The translations under genes were made by a program, and so were the position numbers. The notes beneath the pieces are model-generated. The model made no database searches, had not been told where the DNA came from, and saw nothing but the letters and a program-made list of their open reading frames with translations. Of a stretch of 64,000 nucleotides of DNA, positions 49,275 to 58,671 are shown one piece after another (position 1 is the stretch's first letter; each line of letters opens with the position of its first letter). The stretch comes from Halopseudomonas formosensis. GTDB lineage: Bacteria; Pseudomonadota; Gammaproteobacteria; Pseudomonadales; Pseudomonadaceae. The DNA is taken from the NCBI RefSeq assembly GCF_900115905.1, contig NZ_FOYD01000004.1, positions 186,001 through 250,000 on the forward strand. The letters run 5' to 3'.

Positions 49275-50945
49275 GTGAACTCAGAATTGTTCCAGTTTTC
49301 CACCACGACAGTACTGCTGTTGATGGTCGCCTTCTATGGCGGTACCTATCTGCTGTCCCGACGTATCAAGCACGATGCCAATGATGCCGACGGCTTCATG
49401 GTCTCCAACCACCGGATCGGCTTCGGCATGGGCGCGGCCAGCATGACCGCGACCTGGGTCTGGGCCGCTTCCTTCTACGCTGCCGCTACCTCGGGCTACA
49501 CCTATGGGGTGTCCGGGCCATTGCACTACGGTTTCTGGGGCGCGCTGATGATTCTGTTCATCTACCCCTTCGGCCGTCGCTTCCGTGAGCTGGCGCCCAA
49601 CGCCGCCACCCTGGGCGAGCTGATCCACGCCCGGCACGGAGCCTCCAGTCAGCTGATTCTGGCATTCTCCAACCTGCTGGGCTCTGTCATCAGCCTGATG
49701 GTCAACCTCACCGCGGCCGGCGCTCTGGTGTCCGTTCTGTCCCCGCTGTCGTTCCAGGCCGGCATAGTGATCGCGGGGCTCGGCGTGCTCAGCTATACCT
49801 TCTACTCGGGTTTCCGCGCTTCGGTATTCACCGACTTCGCCCAGTTGATCGCGATGATGGCCATTGCCGTGGTAATCATTCCGGCCGTGCTGTTCGCGAT
49901 GGGAGGCCCGTCAGTGGTGGTAGACAACCTGTCCAACCTGACCAGCGAACAGGCCAACCTGTTCTCCAAAGAGGCCTTCCTGCATCAGGGCGCGCCGTAC
50001 TTCGTCGCGGTACTGGCCTATGCCATCGGCAACCAGACCATCTCCCAGCGCCTGTTTGCAGTAGATGAGTCGCACATCAAGCCGACCTTCATCACCGCCA
50101 CCATCAGCTACGGGGCCATCGTCATCGGTCTGGGCATGATCGGGCTCATGGCACTGACCGTGGGCATAGAGCCCCTGGATGGCAACATGAACAACCTGAT
50201 TCCGCAGATGGTGTCGACTTACCTGCCACCGTTCTTCATCGGTCTGTTCTTCATCCTGGTCATAGGCTCGCTGTCGTCCACCGCCGACTCCGACCTCTCC
50301 GCGCTGTCGGCGATCATGATGGCTGACGTCTATGGCAAGAATATCGCCAAGAACCGTGCCGATCCGCGCAAGATGCTCATCATCGGCCGCACTACCATGA
50401 TAGTTGCCACTGTGCTGGGCATGATCCTGGCCAGCATGTCCTTCGACATCCTGGTGATGCTGGTATTCGTGGGTGCACTCTGGGGTGCCATCGTATTCCC
50501 GGTGATTGCCAGCTGTTTCTGGGATCGGGTCACCAATGCGGCCTTTACCTGGGCAGTAGTAGCAGCGCTGCTGGCGTTCAGCGTGGTGCGTTTCGAGCTG
50601 CTGCCGATGACCGGTGCGCTGGCGCTGGGTATGGAACTGCTGGCGGCCATCGGCGCCGGTGTAGTGGCCGGGCTCATGACCTTCGGGTTCTTCGGCAAGC
50701 GCCTGGGTGTGCTCGCCTTCTTCATCGCTACAGCGGTAATAGGCTGGATCGGCGCGGGCCAGCTGCGCGAGTACACGGTGCTGCTGTCGTCGTTGACGGC
50801 CTATGGCGTCAGCACCCTGGTATGCATCGCCATCAGCCTGGCCAGCAGTGAGCGCTTCGACTTCGACACCATTCAGCAGCGTGTCAGTGATTACAACAAG
50901 CCTGCCGAGGATGATGTCCCGGAAGGCACCCTGACCGCCCGCTGA
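49275..50945 (+). CDS. Sodium:solute symporter family protein
   Basis: A 556-residue SSS-family transporter with about 13 transmembrane helices. MTATWVWAASFYAAATSGYT and GSLSSTADSDLSALSA correspond to the conserved ion-binding helices TM1 and TM8. The substrate is not predictable. GTG at 49275 is preferred, since MNSELFQFSTTTVLL is a normal N-terminus; an ATG at 49242 and the frame opening at 49179 are alternatives. It is followed by a 43-residue membrane protein. Confidence 0.88.
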   Translation: MNSELFQFSTTTVLLLMVAFYGGTYLLSRRIKHDANDADGFMVSNHRIGFGMGAASMTATWVWAASFYAAATSGYTYGVSGPLHYGFWGALMILFIYPFGRRFRELAPNAATLGELIHARHGASSQLILAFSNLLGSVISLMVNLTAAGALVSVLSPLSFQAGIVIAGLGVLSYTFYSGFRASVFTDFAQLIAMMAIAVVIIPAVLFAMGGPSVVVDNLSNLTSEQANLFSKEAFLHQGAPYFVAVLAYAIGNQTISQRLFAVDESHIKPTFITATISYGAIVIGLGMIGLMALTVGIEPLDGNMNNLIPQMVSTYLPPFFIGLFFILVIGSLSSTADSDLSALSAIMMADVYGKNIAKNRADPRKMLIIGRTTMIVATVLGMILASMSFDILVMLVFVGALWGAIVFPVIASCFWDRVTNAAFTWAVVAALLAFSVVRFELLPMTGALALGMELLAAIGAGVVAGLMTFGFFGKRLGVLAFFIATAVIGWIGAGQLREYTVLLSSLTAYGVSTLVCIAISLASSERFDFDTIQQRVSDYNKPAEDDVPEGTLTAR

Positions 50946-50998
50946 GCGACCGGGCAGCCTGCCGTCTGCGGGCTGCTGAATTCAACAGGAGATTACAC

Positions 50999-51130
50999 AT
51001 GCAAACCCTGATTTATGGCAGTTACATCCTCATCTGGCCCATTCTCACCCTGGTCATGCTCGGCCTGATCGTCAGTGCGGTACTGCGCGATACCCGCGAA
51101 GCCCGCCGCAACGGCAACGAGCTGGTCTGA
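50999..51130 (+). CDS. 43-residue putative transporter small subunit
   Basis: A short ORF behind a clear CAGGAG ribosome-binding site, 53 nt after the symporter stop. The sequence starts MQTLIYGSYILIWPILTLVM, has a single hydrophobic helix (residues 4-29) and a basic, polar tail ending NGNELV. Small single-span proteins of this kind are found next to sodium:solute symporters and are thought to be accessory subunits. It is the last gene before the convergent FUSC gene. Confidence 0.8.
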   Translation: MQTLIYGSYILIWPILTLVMLGLIVSAVLRDTREARRNGNELV

Positions 51131-51139
51131 CCTTCTGCC

Positions 51140-53314
51140 TCAGGGGAGTCGCTGCTCCCCTGAAGGTTTCAATGCCGCACTGGCATCCCTGGCCATGTTC
51201 GCGGCGAGCTCCTGAGCCATGTTCAGACGCCGCAGTATCCACGGCTTCAGGTCGTACACGAAGGGGTCGCTGAACTCCTCCTGATTTCCCCACTCGATCC
51301 GGACGAACTCGGGGCTGGCCCCGCCGCTGCGTCCATCGCGCAGGCTGTTGCTGATTTCCTCGGTGGCGGAGCGCAATACCGGCTGGATGTCGCTCTGATC
51401 CTCGTCCCGCCGCATCAGCAGCATGGTCTTGACGGTGGTCAGTTGCGCCAGCAGCTGATAGCCATGGCTGAGTAATTGTTCCAGGGGCTCCAGTGCCGGA
51501 CGTACTGCCCGGGGCTCGACCAGGGACCGACGCGTGGCCATCACCAGCGCTGACAGGCTGTCGTAAGCCTCCTTGCGGGCCAGGCGCCACTCGAGCTCGG
51601 GCTCGTCATCCACCGCATTGAACTGGCCGAGGCTCAGCGCGATCTGCGCATGCCGGGCCTGCGCCTGCAGGGCTCGGTGGACCAGCGAAGGGATCTGATT
51701 GCATTCCCACGAGGGCAGCACATAACTGAAGCCCCAGACAATGGTGACACCGATCACGGTGTCGGCAATACGTTCCAGCATGTTGAACATGGGGCCGTCG
51801 GCAGCGCTGATCAGGTGGGCCTGCACCAGGCTGACAACGGTCGCCGCCACGGCGGTGATGAGGTAGCGGCGCACGGCAAAGGAGTGGGAGATTGCCTGGG
51901 CAAGCGGCACTACGACCAGAAGCACCAGCGGGGGAGCCTGGGTCGAGAGAATGGCGCCGGCCAGAGCGCAGCCCAGGAGAGTGCCGGCGACCCGGCTGTT
52001 GCGCCTTTCAAGTGTCTGGGACAGGCTGCCGCGCAGCACTACCACTATGGTGACCAGTATCCAGTAGCCATGGGTAGCCCAGGGCAGGGCCAGCGAAATG
52101 AGGTAGCCGGTACCTATCGCCAACGCCGCCCGCAGGGCATGGCGCAGGGGTGGTGCATCCCAGTGCCAGAGCATCCGCAATGGGCGCAGTGACCAGCTGG
52201 TGGGGCTGACGAACAGCTTCCAGGCCGTACGCACTGCCTTCAGGTCCGGCTCGACCTTGCCCCTGGCCAGGCGGTTGACCCGTAGAATCTCATCGTTGAT
52301 CAGGCCGACACGATTGGTCAGACCACGCAGCAATGTGGTCAGCGAGGGACCCTGTGCTTCCTGGGCAGGCAGCCGCTGGGGCATGCGATTCAACGCCGCC
52401 AGCGCCGGCCGCCAGTCATTGAGCGGTGCCGAGCGGCGGAAGAACAGCAGATCATCGGCATGCCGTTCCAGCTCATCGGCCATCTGGTCGAGCAGGGCGT
52501 GCATTTCCACCAGTACCGGCGCTGCCTCAGGGTGGGATCTGACCAGGTCCAGATCGAGCTCGCTGGCCAGCAGGTGGTCACGGATCTCCAGCACATTGAT
52601 CATGATCGCCGCCAGCTGCTGGCGGCGGGGTGTACGCGGTGATTCCAGCAACAGGTCGCGGGCCGCCTGCAGCTGCTCGGCCAGTTGCGCCTGCTTCTGC
52701 ATCAGTTCGCCGATCGGCGGGGTATCGGTAGTGGGGTCGAAACGGTCCGCCTGGCTGCGCATCAGGCTGCCCAGGGCCAGCAGCGACTGGGCCAGCAACT
52801 GCTGGCGATAGCGGTTGTTGAGCAGCGCGTTGGCGAGGGTGGCATAGAGCACATACAGCAGCGAGCCGCTGGTGAAATAGATGCAGGTGGTTAACAGGTT
52901 ACCCTGGCTGAGATGCCGGGGCACCGCCATGGAGAAGGTCATGGCGAACATGATGGATATCACCACCGGCAGGCCGCGGGAACCCCAGGCACCGGCCAGG
53001 AAGGCGAAGAAGGTGGCCGGTACCAGCAGCATGCCGAGATACAGCGGCTGATCCTGCAGCAACTGGACGCCGGCAAAAAGCGGCAATCCTACCAGCGCCG
53101 CCGGCAGCAGGCTGCCGAGCTTGCCCCGGCGGGGCGCGGCATGGTCCGGTGGAATGCAGATGATGGCGCCCACAGCCATCACCGAGGCCACAAACTGACC
53201 CTGCAGCAACCAGGCTGTCCCGGCGATCAGCATCAGTCCAAACCCGGCGGAGAAGCCGGTGGTGACGTAGGAGCTCAGAAGAACGCGAAATGCGCGGGTC
53301 AGCCGACCTGTCAT
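51140..53314 (-). CDS. FUSC-family efflux protein
   Basis: A 724-residue inner-membrane protein. Two blocks of transmembrane helices (about 10-170 and 385-510) flank cytosolic helical regions, the layout of fusaric-acid-resistance / AaeB-like aromatic-acid exporters. Start 53314, MTGRLTRAFRVLLSSYV, is chosen over the upstream frame extension. It is the last gene of the MarR-FUSC-FUSC operon. Confidence 0.85.
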   Translation of the reverse strand: MTGRLTRAFRVLLSSYVTTGFSAGFGLMLIAGTAWLLQGQFVASVMAVGAIICIPPDHAAPRRGKLGSLLPAALVGLPLFAGVQLLQDQPLYLGMLLVPATFFAFLAGAWGSRGLPVVISIMFAMTFSMAVPRHLSQGNLLTTCIYFTSGSLLYVLYATLANALLNNRYRQQLLAQSLLALGSLMRSQADRFDPTTDTPPIGELMQKQAQLAEQLQAARDLLLESPRTPRRQQLAAIMINVLEIRDHLLASELDLDLVRSHPEAAPVLVEMHALLDQMADELERHADDLLFFRRSAPLNDWRPALAALNRMPQRLPAQEAQGPSLTTLLRGLTNRVGLINDEILRVNRLARGKVEPDLKAVRTAWKLFVSPTSWSLRPLRMLWHWDAPPLRHALRAALAIGTGYLISLALPWATHGYWILVTIVVVLRGSLSQTLERRNSRVAGTLLGCALAGAILSTQAPPLVLLVVVPLAQAISHSFAVRRYLITAVAATVVSLVQAHLISAADGPMFNMLERIADTVIGVTIVWGFSYVLPSWECNQIPSLVHRALQAQARHAQIALSLGQFNAVDDEPELEWRLARKEAYDSLSALVMATRRSLVEPRAVRPALEPLEQLLSHGYQLLAQLTTVKTMLLMRRDEDQSDIQPVLRSATEEISNSLRDGRSGGASPEFVRIEWGNQEEFSDPFVYDLKPWILRRLNMAQELAANMARDASAALKPSGEQRLP

Positions 53315-53413
53315 GTTTCCTGTCCATGATGACTTCAGTAACAGGATAGACGGGCCGGGAGCGGAGCAGGACACGGAAGCGGCAGGGCACACCGCTCCCA
53401 TGGCCGCTCCGGC

Positions 53414-55345
53414 TCAGTGTCGCTGGAAGAACGCGAGGTTGGTGGCAATGCCGCGGGCGGCGTTATCCACATCCCAGGCAGCCGGGTGCCCCATCTGCTG
53501 CAGCAGTGTGGCAACCTTCTGCAGGCTGCGTACCGCAGCCTGGGGGTTCTCCGGCAGATGCTCCAGGCGCAGCAGGGCCATGGTCACCCGGCGCTGCAGC
53601 GGGCGGGGCAGGTCGGTGCCGGCCTTGAGCAGGTGCAGTTGCTGGATGGCATCACCGATGGCCAGTACCGCCAGGGCTGCACTGGTCGCCGGTTGCAGCG
53701 GCTCGGCACTGCGATTGACGCTCTGGATGAGCTTCAGCAGGCGGTGATGCAGGCGCACCCGCCAGACCTGGTGCCGGGCCGGTGCCATGGGGTTGCGTGC
53801 CATGCCGGCCAGCTCGTTGAGCATCATGCCGGTCAGGTGCTGGCGCCGGCGCCGAGCATCAGCAGGCCACACAAAGCGGAAGGCGATATAGGCCAGCAAC
53901 GGACCAGAGACCACCGCAGCGGCAATCACCAGGGAGTCGGCAAAGGTCCGCTCCAGCGGCAGCACGGGATGCGACAGCAGCAACAGTGCCATCACGTAAT
54001 CCAGGGACCCGCTGGCCAGCCTGGGATGGGCGAAGAAGGGGACTATCAACAGAATGAACGGGCTGAGCAGGGCGATCAGTTGCCATTCACTGGTCGCCAG
54101 CGGCCATAACAGCCAGTGGCAGCTGAGCGCGGCGAGGGCGGCAATCGACTGCCAGATGAAGATATGCCCCATGACCCGCGAAGGCGCCTCGAAGGTAGAG
54201 AACAGGGTGATCATCACCGAGGCCCCGAGCATCACGTAGGCGCCGACCGACCAGCCACTGAGAATCCACACCACACCGATCAGCAGCAAGAGACCGAAGG
54301 CGCGCACAGCCGCCTGACGGGCACCGACCCAGTCGCGGTGCAACACCACACGGTTGCGAATGGCGGTCATGCCGGTATCGTCGCCTTCGGTAGCCAGATG
54401 TTCGCGCTGACTGTCCAGCAGCTGGCGCAGGACATCCGCTGTCGCCCGGTCGGTGCTGCAGGCCAGTGCAGCTTCCAGGGCACAAAGAACCTTGTCTGCC
54501 GGTGCGTTCTCCTCGAGGATGCGGGCAGCTTCGCACAGGGCGCTGGCCATGTGCTCGTCCTGATTCAGATGGCGGGCGCTGCGTATCCAGTAGGCGGCGC
54601 CCACCTGCGCCTGCACCAGAGCGCGCAGGGCACGGACGCTGCGGTGGCTGCGCACGGAGCCGGCGGCTTTGATATCGAACAGCTGCTCGGCACTGGCAAT
54701 GCGTTCCAGCAATCGATGCGCCTTGTCGGCGCGGGTTTCCGTGGTATCTCCGGCAAAGGCAGCCGCCATGGCACGCAGGATATCGCTGGTGGTGCGTCTC
54801 ACCCGCAGCGCAGCATGATCTTCGGCATTGCGCGGGGTGAAGATCAGGCCCACCAGCAGGCCGACCAGCACGCCGGTCATCACGGTAAGCATGCGGTCAC
54901 TGCCCAGGGCGAAGATCTGCCCCGCAGGCTGCTGGGTATTGAGCAGTGCCACCATGGTGGCCGAATAACCCGACAGCAGCGCGCCGTAGGAGACCAGCCC
55001 ACTGAGCAGATTGCCGATGCCCACGCAGAGGCCGATCCACAGGGACAGGCTGAGTACCAGCAGCGGCAGGTTATCGCCGGCAACCACCACCAGCACTACC
55101 CCGAAGAGGGTGCCTATCAGGGTACCCAGGGCGCGGAACAGGCTCTTTTCCACCAGCATGCCGCGTACCGGCTGCGACACGGCCCATACGGTCATCGCTG
55201 CCCACTGCGGATGTTCCAGCCCCATCAGCCAGGCGACCACCAGTGCCAGGCAGGAGGCGAGGGCAGTGCGCAGGCCGAATCCCATGCGCGCTACATCGAA
55301 GCCCCGGCGCGCCAGCCAGGGGGTAATCGCCCGTACCTTACTCAT
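53414..55345 (-). CDS. FUSC-family efflux protein
   Basis: A 643-residue protein with the N-terminal FUSC membrane block (PQWAAMTVWAVSQPVRGML, the most conserved part, then RALGTLIGTLFGVVLVV) and a second membrane block around 355-470. Similar to AaeB/YccS-type exporters. It starts inside the marR stop region (overlap of 8 nt), so marR and this gene are translationally linked. No AaeA-like membrane-fusion protein is encoded nearby. Confidence 0.88.
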   Translation of the reverse strand: MSKVRAITPWLARRGFDVARMGFGLRTALASCLALVVAWLMGLEHPQWAAMTVWAVSQPVRGMLVEKSLFRALGTLIGTLFGVVLVVVAGDNLPLLVLSLSLWIGLCVGIGNLLSGLVSYGALLSGYSATMVALLNTQQPAGQIFALGSDRMLTVMTGVLVGLLVGLIFTPRNAEDHAALRVRRTTSDILRAMAAAFAGDTTETRADKAHRLLERIASAEQLFDIKAAGSVRSHRSVRALRALVQAQVGAAYWIRSARHLNQDEHMASALCEAARILEENAPADKVLCALEAALACSTDRATADVLRQLLDSQREHLATEGDDTGMTAIRNRVVLHRDWVGARQAAVRAFGLLLLIGVVWILSGWSVGAYVMLGASVMITLFSTFEAPSRVMGHIFIWQSIAALAALSCHWLLWPLATSEWQLIALLSPFILLIVPFFAHPRLASGSLDYVMALLLLSHPVLPLERTFADSLVIAAAVVSGPLLAYIAFRFVWPADARRRRQHLTGMMLNELAGMARNPMAPARHQVWRVRLHHRLLKLIQSVNRSAEPLQPATSAALAVLAIGDAIQQLHLLKAGTDLPRPLQRRVTMALLRLEHLPENPQAAVRSLQKVATLLQQMGHPAAWDVDNAARGIATNLAFFQRH

Positions 55346-55796
55346 CTGTTGATCCGCTGTTGAGCAGACCGATCCGGCGGTGAATCAGCTCGAGAGCGTC
55401 GAGCATCGCTTCCAGTTGCGGATCGGTCAGGTCAGCCAGCATCTGCTGTTCTATGTGGCGCAGCTGCTCGCGGATCTGGCTTACGGCAACCTTGCCCGCC
55501 TCGGTCAGCATGACCAGCTTGACGCGACGGTCTTCGGGTGCGGTCAGCCGCTGGATGTGGCCGCGGCTTTCGAGCGTATCGAGCAGACGGACCAGGCTGG
55601 AGCCATCAATGCCCACCAGAGAGGCAAGTTCCTTCTGACTGACGCCGTCGCCAGATTCGGCCAGATGGATCAGGGGAGCCCAGCTGATATCGGACAGACC
55701 GACGGCGGCCATCTGCTGGTCGATGGTTCGGCGCCAGAGGCGCGACAACATGGAAAACCGGATACCGAAACGATCCCGGGGTGAGGATGAAGGCAT
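55338..55796 (-). CDS. MarR-family transcriptional regulator
   Basis: A 152-residue MarR/SlyA-like regulator. The winged HTH contains VSQKELASLVGIDGSSLVRL and the wing DRRVKLVMLTEAGK. It heads a minus-strand operon with two FUSC exporters and probably represses it, releasing on an aromatic ligand (inference). A large palindrome lies directly upstream at 55802-55835. No clear ribosome-binding site; MLSRLW at 55751 is an alternative start. Confidence 0.92.
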   Translation of the reverse strand: MPSSSPRDRFGIRFSMLSRLWRRTIDQQMAAVGLSDISWAPLIHLAESGDGVSQKELASLVGIDGSSLVRLLDTLESRGHIQRLTAPEDRRVKLVMLTEAGKVAVSQIREQLRHIEQQMLADLTDPQLEAMLDALELIHRRIGLLNSGSTDE

Positions 55797-55801
55797 GGAT
55801 A

Positions 55802-55841
55802 ATGATTTGAATTCAATTGAATGGAATCAAATCATACCACT
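55802..55841 (-). promoter_or_regulatory. Promoter and palindromic operator of the marR-FUSC operon
   Basis: ATGATTTGA (55802-55810) and TCAAATCAT (55827-55835) form a perfect 9-bp inverted repeat enclosing a second palindrome ATTCAATTGAAT (55811-55822). On the minus strand an extended -10 TGGTATGAT lies at its upstream edge (about 55841-55833), so a bound repressor would cover the start site. Confidence 0.65.
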
Positions 55842-55875
55842 GATGCCCGGCATGGACCAGCGGGGTACAGCCAGC

Positions 55876-56319
55876 TCACCACCAGGGACCGGTACGGAAA
55901 CTGGTCCCGACCACCACGAATGCCACGCCCAGCAGTGTCACCAGGCGTATCCGCAGGGCCATGGCGGGCAGCGTCTGTTCGCTGAGGTGGGGTATGACGC
56001 GCAGGCGTGCATCGATCGCCACCAGCAGTGTCATTGCCAGCAGGGCGAGCTTGAGTTGAATGAGCCGTGAGGGGAAATGTTCGGCAGTGAACCAGCTGGC
56101 TATATCCGGCTGGCGGATACGGGCCAGCCACAGGCCGGTGATCACCTGGATGATCAGCGCGGACATGCCCCACTTCTCGTAGGCCGCTTCGAACGCAGTC
56201 AGTTCACCGACCGCGCGCCGCCGCAGAATGCCGGGCAGCAACCCCAGAGCCAGTACCAGGTGGCCGCCGGTCCATACGGTGGCGGCGAGGATGTGAATCA
56301 GCAGCAGGTAGGGATACAT
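55876..56319 (-). CDS. CopD-family membrane protein
   Basis: A 147-residue inner-membrane protein with four helices. The first carries HILAATVWTGGHLVLAL with His residues facing the membrane, as in CopD/DUF2269-like proteins connected with copper transport or heme handling. No copper genes are nearby. It lies 3 nt downstream of the MscS-like gene on the same strand, so they form an operon. Confidence 0.78.
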   Translation of the reverse strand: MYPYLLLIHILAATVWTGGHLVLALGLLPGILRRRAVGELTAFEAAYEKWGMSALIIQVITGLWLARIRQPDIASWFTAEHFPSRLIQLKLALLAMTLLVAIDARLRVIPHLSEQTLPAMALRIRLVTLLGVAFVVVGTSFRTGPWW

Positions 56320-56322
56320 GGG

Positions 56323-57225
56323 TCAGTCCGCGCTGGCGTTGGCACTGGTCGCAGTGGCAGCAGCCTGCTTTCTGCGGCTCTCCGGAGAGAAGTCATTTTG
56401 CGAAAACACTTCATTGAGGATGTTCTGCTCGATGAAATTGCGCTCCCCCACCTTGACCGGGAGGCGCACGGTCAGATGTATCTCGCCGGCCACAGGGACC
56501 TGCAGCGTCACCCGCGGCTCCACGGTAGGCATCATCAGCCCGCGCTGATTGCCGATCTTGCTCATGTACCGGCGCACCAGCTCGAGGTAGGGCTGGCAGT
56601 GGCGATTGGCCGACTCCAGCAGTGCCGCCTGGGCCAGCTGCCAGTTGTCCTCGCGCTTGAAGGGAACCGTGAAGACATGGAAGTCGTAATGGGTGGTGAA
56701 GCTTTCGTTGACCACCGGCTCGGAAACGAACAGGGCATTGGGTATCACTATCCGCCGTCCCGTGCGCTGGTGCAGATGCTTGCCGGGGCCGACCTCTAGG
56801 ATGGTCGTGGCCAGAAGGGTCTGGTCGATCACGTCACCGCGCAGGTCCTTGACCTGGATGCGATCCCCCAGAACGAAGGAGCGCGATCCGCTCTTGAGAA
56901 TGGAGCCGGTGATGCACAGGATCAGCTCCTTGGTTGCCACCACGAAGGCCACGGCAATAGCGACGATCGACAGGGCCAGGGTGCGCAGCTCCTCACCCCA
57001 GATCATCACCAGCCCGAGCAGCATCAGCAGCAGGAAGCCGTTGCGCGAGTTCACCAGCCAACGGCCGCGCAGCTCGGGGGACTGCACGGTACGCAGAATG
57101 AAGCGGGCGGTCAGTGCGCGCAGCACCATCACCACAACGATGAGTATCACCGAGCTGGCGATGAGGCTCAGTACGGCATCGGAGATGACAAAGTTGTCCG
57201 GCAGCCAATCCAGATTCTGAAACAT
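56323..57225 (-). CDS. Small-conductance mechanosensitive channel family protein
   Basis: A 300-residue MscS-fold protein: three N-terminal helices (about 12-110), with the third lining the pore, and the MscS beta domain containing FVLGDRIQVKDLRGDVIDQ. Start 57225 (MFQNLDWLPDNF) is used. It may release solutes on osmotic downshock. Confidence 0.88.
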   Translation of the reverse strand: MFQNLDWLPDNFVISDAVLSLIASSVILIVVVMVLRALTARFILRTVQSPELRGRWLVNSRNGFLLLMLLGLVMIWGEELRTLALSIVAIAVAFVVATKELILCITGSILKSGSRSFVLGDRIQVKDLRGDVIDQTLLATTILEVGPGKHLHQRTGRRIVIPNALFVSEPVVNESFTTHYDFHVFTVPFKREDNWQLAQAALLESANRHCQPYLELVRRYMSKIGNQRGLMMPTVEPRVTLQVPVAGEIHLTVRLPVKVGERNFIEQNILNEVFSQNDFSPESRRKQAAATATSANASAD

Positions 57226-57717
57226 GTGTGGTATCCCTGCGGCGTTGCAAGCACCAATGATCTGCGGTCCTGAATTCGCCGTCAATTGATAAAGCCGGAC
57301 GCGCATCAAGATGGCGAAGGGTATGAATCGTATATTGGCGCATTGACATTATGGGTTACGCTGCAGCTTCTCTGAAGTAAGCGGCCAGAAGCGGCTGTTG
57401 GGAGTTTTGTATCTGTCCTCTTAATAACAAACTTTACAGCGCCGCTGAAAGGGTATGTGTTAGTTCGCCATATCACTCGAAAGAGTGAGCTTGTTTCTAT
57501 GTAACCATTTGTGCAATAACGAAAAACATGTTTATTTTTCGGTTGTATGAAGAAAGTGGACAGTCCGCATAACTCATTCGGGTGAACTTGCCATTCGGGT
57601 GTTGACGGGCTCTTCCTCACTTTCAATACTCCGGTGCTGTTGATGGAATTTCTCGTCCGGGACATCAACATGATGAGTTAACAAAAACAAATCAAACAGC
57701 AACTTCCTGGAGTAACA
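57226..57717. other. AT-richer region upstream of the polyester hydrolase gene
   Basis: This 492-nt gap has no gene. It holds the hydrolase promoter (57602-57630), a GAAA-tetraloop hairpin CACTC/GAGTG (57474-57487) and an AT-rich stem-loop CGAAAAA/TTTTTCG (57520-57541). Base composition is clearly lower in GC than its surroundings, so it could hold regulator sites or be of foreign origin. Confidence 0.5.
57602..57630 (+). promoter_or_regulatory. sigma70 promoter for the polyester hydrolase
   Basis: TTGACG at 57602-57607 and AATACT at 57625-57630, 17-nt spacing. The leader would be about 80 nt. Confidence 0.6.
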
Positions 57718-58632
57718 ATGATCAATAACATCTTCCCGAAATCGCTGCTTTCCATGATCGCGGCAGGGGCACTGCTGATGTCCGCGTCGGCCTTCGCCAC
57801 CAACCCTCCGGCAGATCCGCCCCCTGGTGGTGATTCCCCCTACGCCCGTGGTCCGGATCCGACCGTCTCTTTCCTTGAAGCAAGCAGCGGTCCCTACAGC
57901 ACCCGTACCAGCCGGGTATCGGGTCTGGTCAGCGGCTTCGGCGGCGGTACCATTCATTACCCGACCGGTGTGGAAGGCACCATGGCGGCGATTGTGGTGA
58001 TCCCGGGCTTCGTTTCGGCCGAGTCGTCCATTGACTGGTGGGGTCCCAAGCTGGCATCCCACGGTTTCGTGGTGATGACCATCGACACCAACACCGGTTT
58101 CGACCAGCCGCCGAGCCGCGCCCGTCAGATCAACAATGCGCTGGACTATCTGATCAGCCAGAACAGCAGTCGTACCAGCCCGGTGCGCGGGATGATCGAC
58201 ACCGATCGCCTGGGTGTGATCGGTTGGTCCATGGGCGGCGGTGGTACACTGCGCGTAGCCAGTGAGGGCCGTATCAAGGCAGCCATTCCGCTGGCGCCCT
58301 GGGATACCGTCAGCACCTACGCCGGGCGTTCGCAGGCACCGACCCTGATCTTCGCCTGTCAGGCCGACATCATCGCGCCGGTGGCGGCACATGCGTCGCC
58401 CTTCTACAATCGCCTGCCCAACGGCATCGAGAAGGCCTTTGTGGAAATCAACAATGGTACCCACTACTGCGCCAATGGCGGCGGCCTGAACAACGATGTG
58501 CTGAGCCGCTTCGGGGTTTCCTGGATGAAGCGGTTCCTCGACGAGGATACCCGTTACAGCCAGTTCCTCTGCGGCCCGAACCACACCTCCGATCGCAAGA
58601 TCTCCGAGTACCGCGGCAACTGCCCGTACTGA
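57718..58632 (+). CDS. Secreted PE-H-like polyester hydrolase (type IIa PETase-like cutinase)
   Basis: A 304-residue alpha/beta hydrolase with a signal peptide (1-27). The triad is Ser171 in GWSMGGGG, Asp217 in ACQADIIAP and His249 in [11 protein letters not shown], at the same numbers as in PE-H of Halopseudomonas aestusnigri. Tyr250 next to the His also matches wild-type PE-H. Cys214-Cys251 gives the extra active-site disulfide of type II PET hydrolases, and Cys285-Cys302 the C-terminal one. The oxyanion region is [13 protein letters not shown] hydrolyses PET and other polyesters; the natural substrate may be cutin-like or lipidic. Monocistronic with own promoter and terminator. Confidence 0.93.
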   Translation: MINNIFPKSLLSMIAAGALLMSASAFATNPPADPPPGGDSPYARGPDPTVSFLEASSGPYSTRTSRVSGLVSGFGGGTIHYPTGVEGTMAAIVVIPGFVSAESSIDWWGPKLASHGFVVMTIDTNTGFDQPPSRARQINNALDYLISQNSSRTSPVRGMIDTDRLGVIGWSMGGGGTLRVASEGRIKAAIPLAPWDTVSTYAGRSQAPTLIFACQADIIAPVAAHASPFYNRLPNGIEKAFVEINNGTHYCANGGGLNNDVLSRFGVSWMKRFLDEDTRYSQFLCGPNHTSDRKISEYRGNCPY

Positions 58633-58640
58633 GTCTGACA

Positions 58641-58668
58641 GCCGGCCCTTCGGGGCCGGCTTCTTTTT
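58641..58668 (+). terminator. Terminator after the polyester hydrolase
   Basis: GCCGGCCC (58641-58648) / GGGCCGGC (58653-58660) closed by a TTCG tetraloop and followed by TTCTTTTT. Confidence 0.9.
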
Positions 58669-58671
58669 CCC

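Noticed and set aside
52913-55363. Several long plus-strand frames opposite the FUSC genes
   Set aside because: They are His/Gln/Gly-rich shadows of the minus-strand genes, which have clear membrane patterns and family motifs.
57306-57671. A 121-codon minus-strand frame upstream of the polyester hydrolase
   Set aside because: It covers the AT-rich control region and the hydrolase promoter and its translation resembles no protein.
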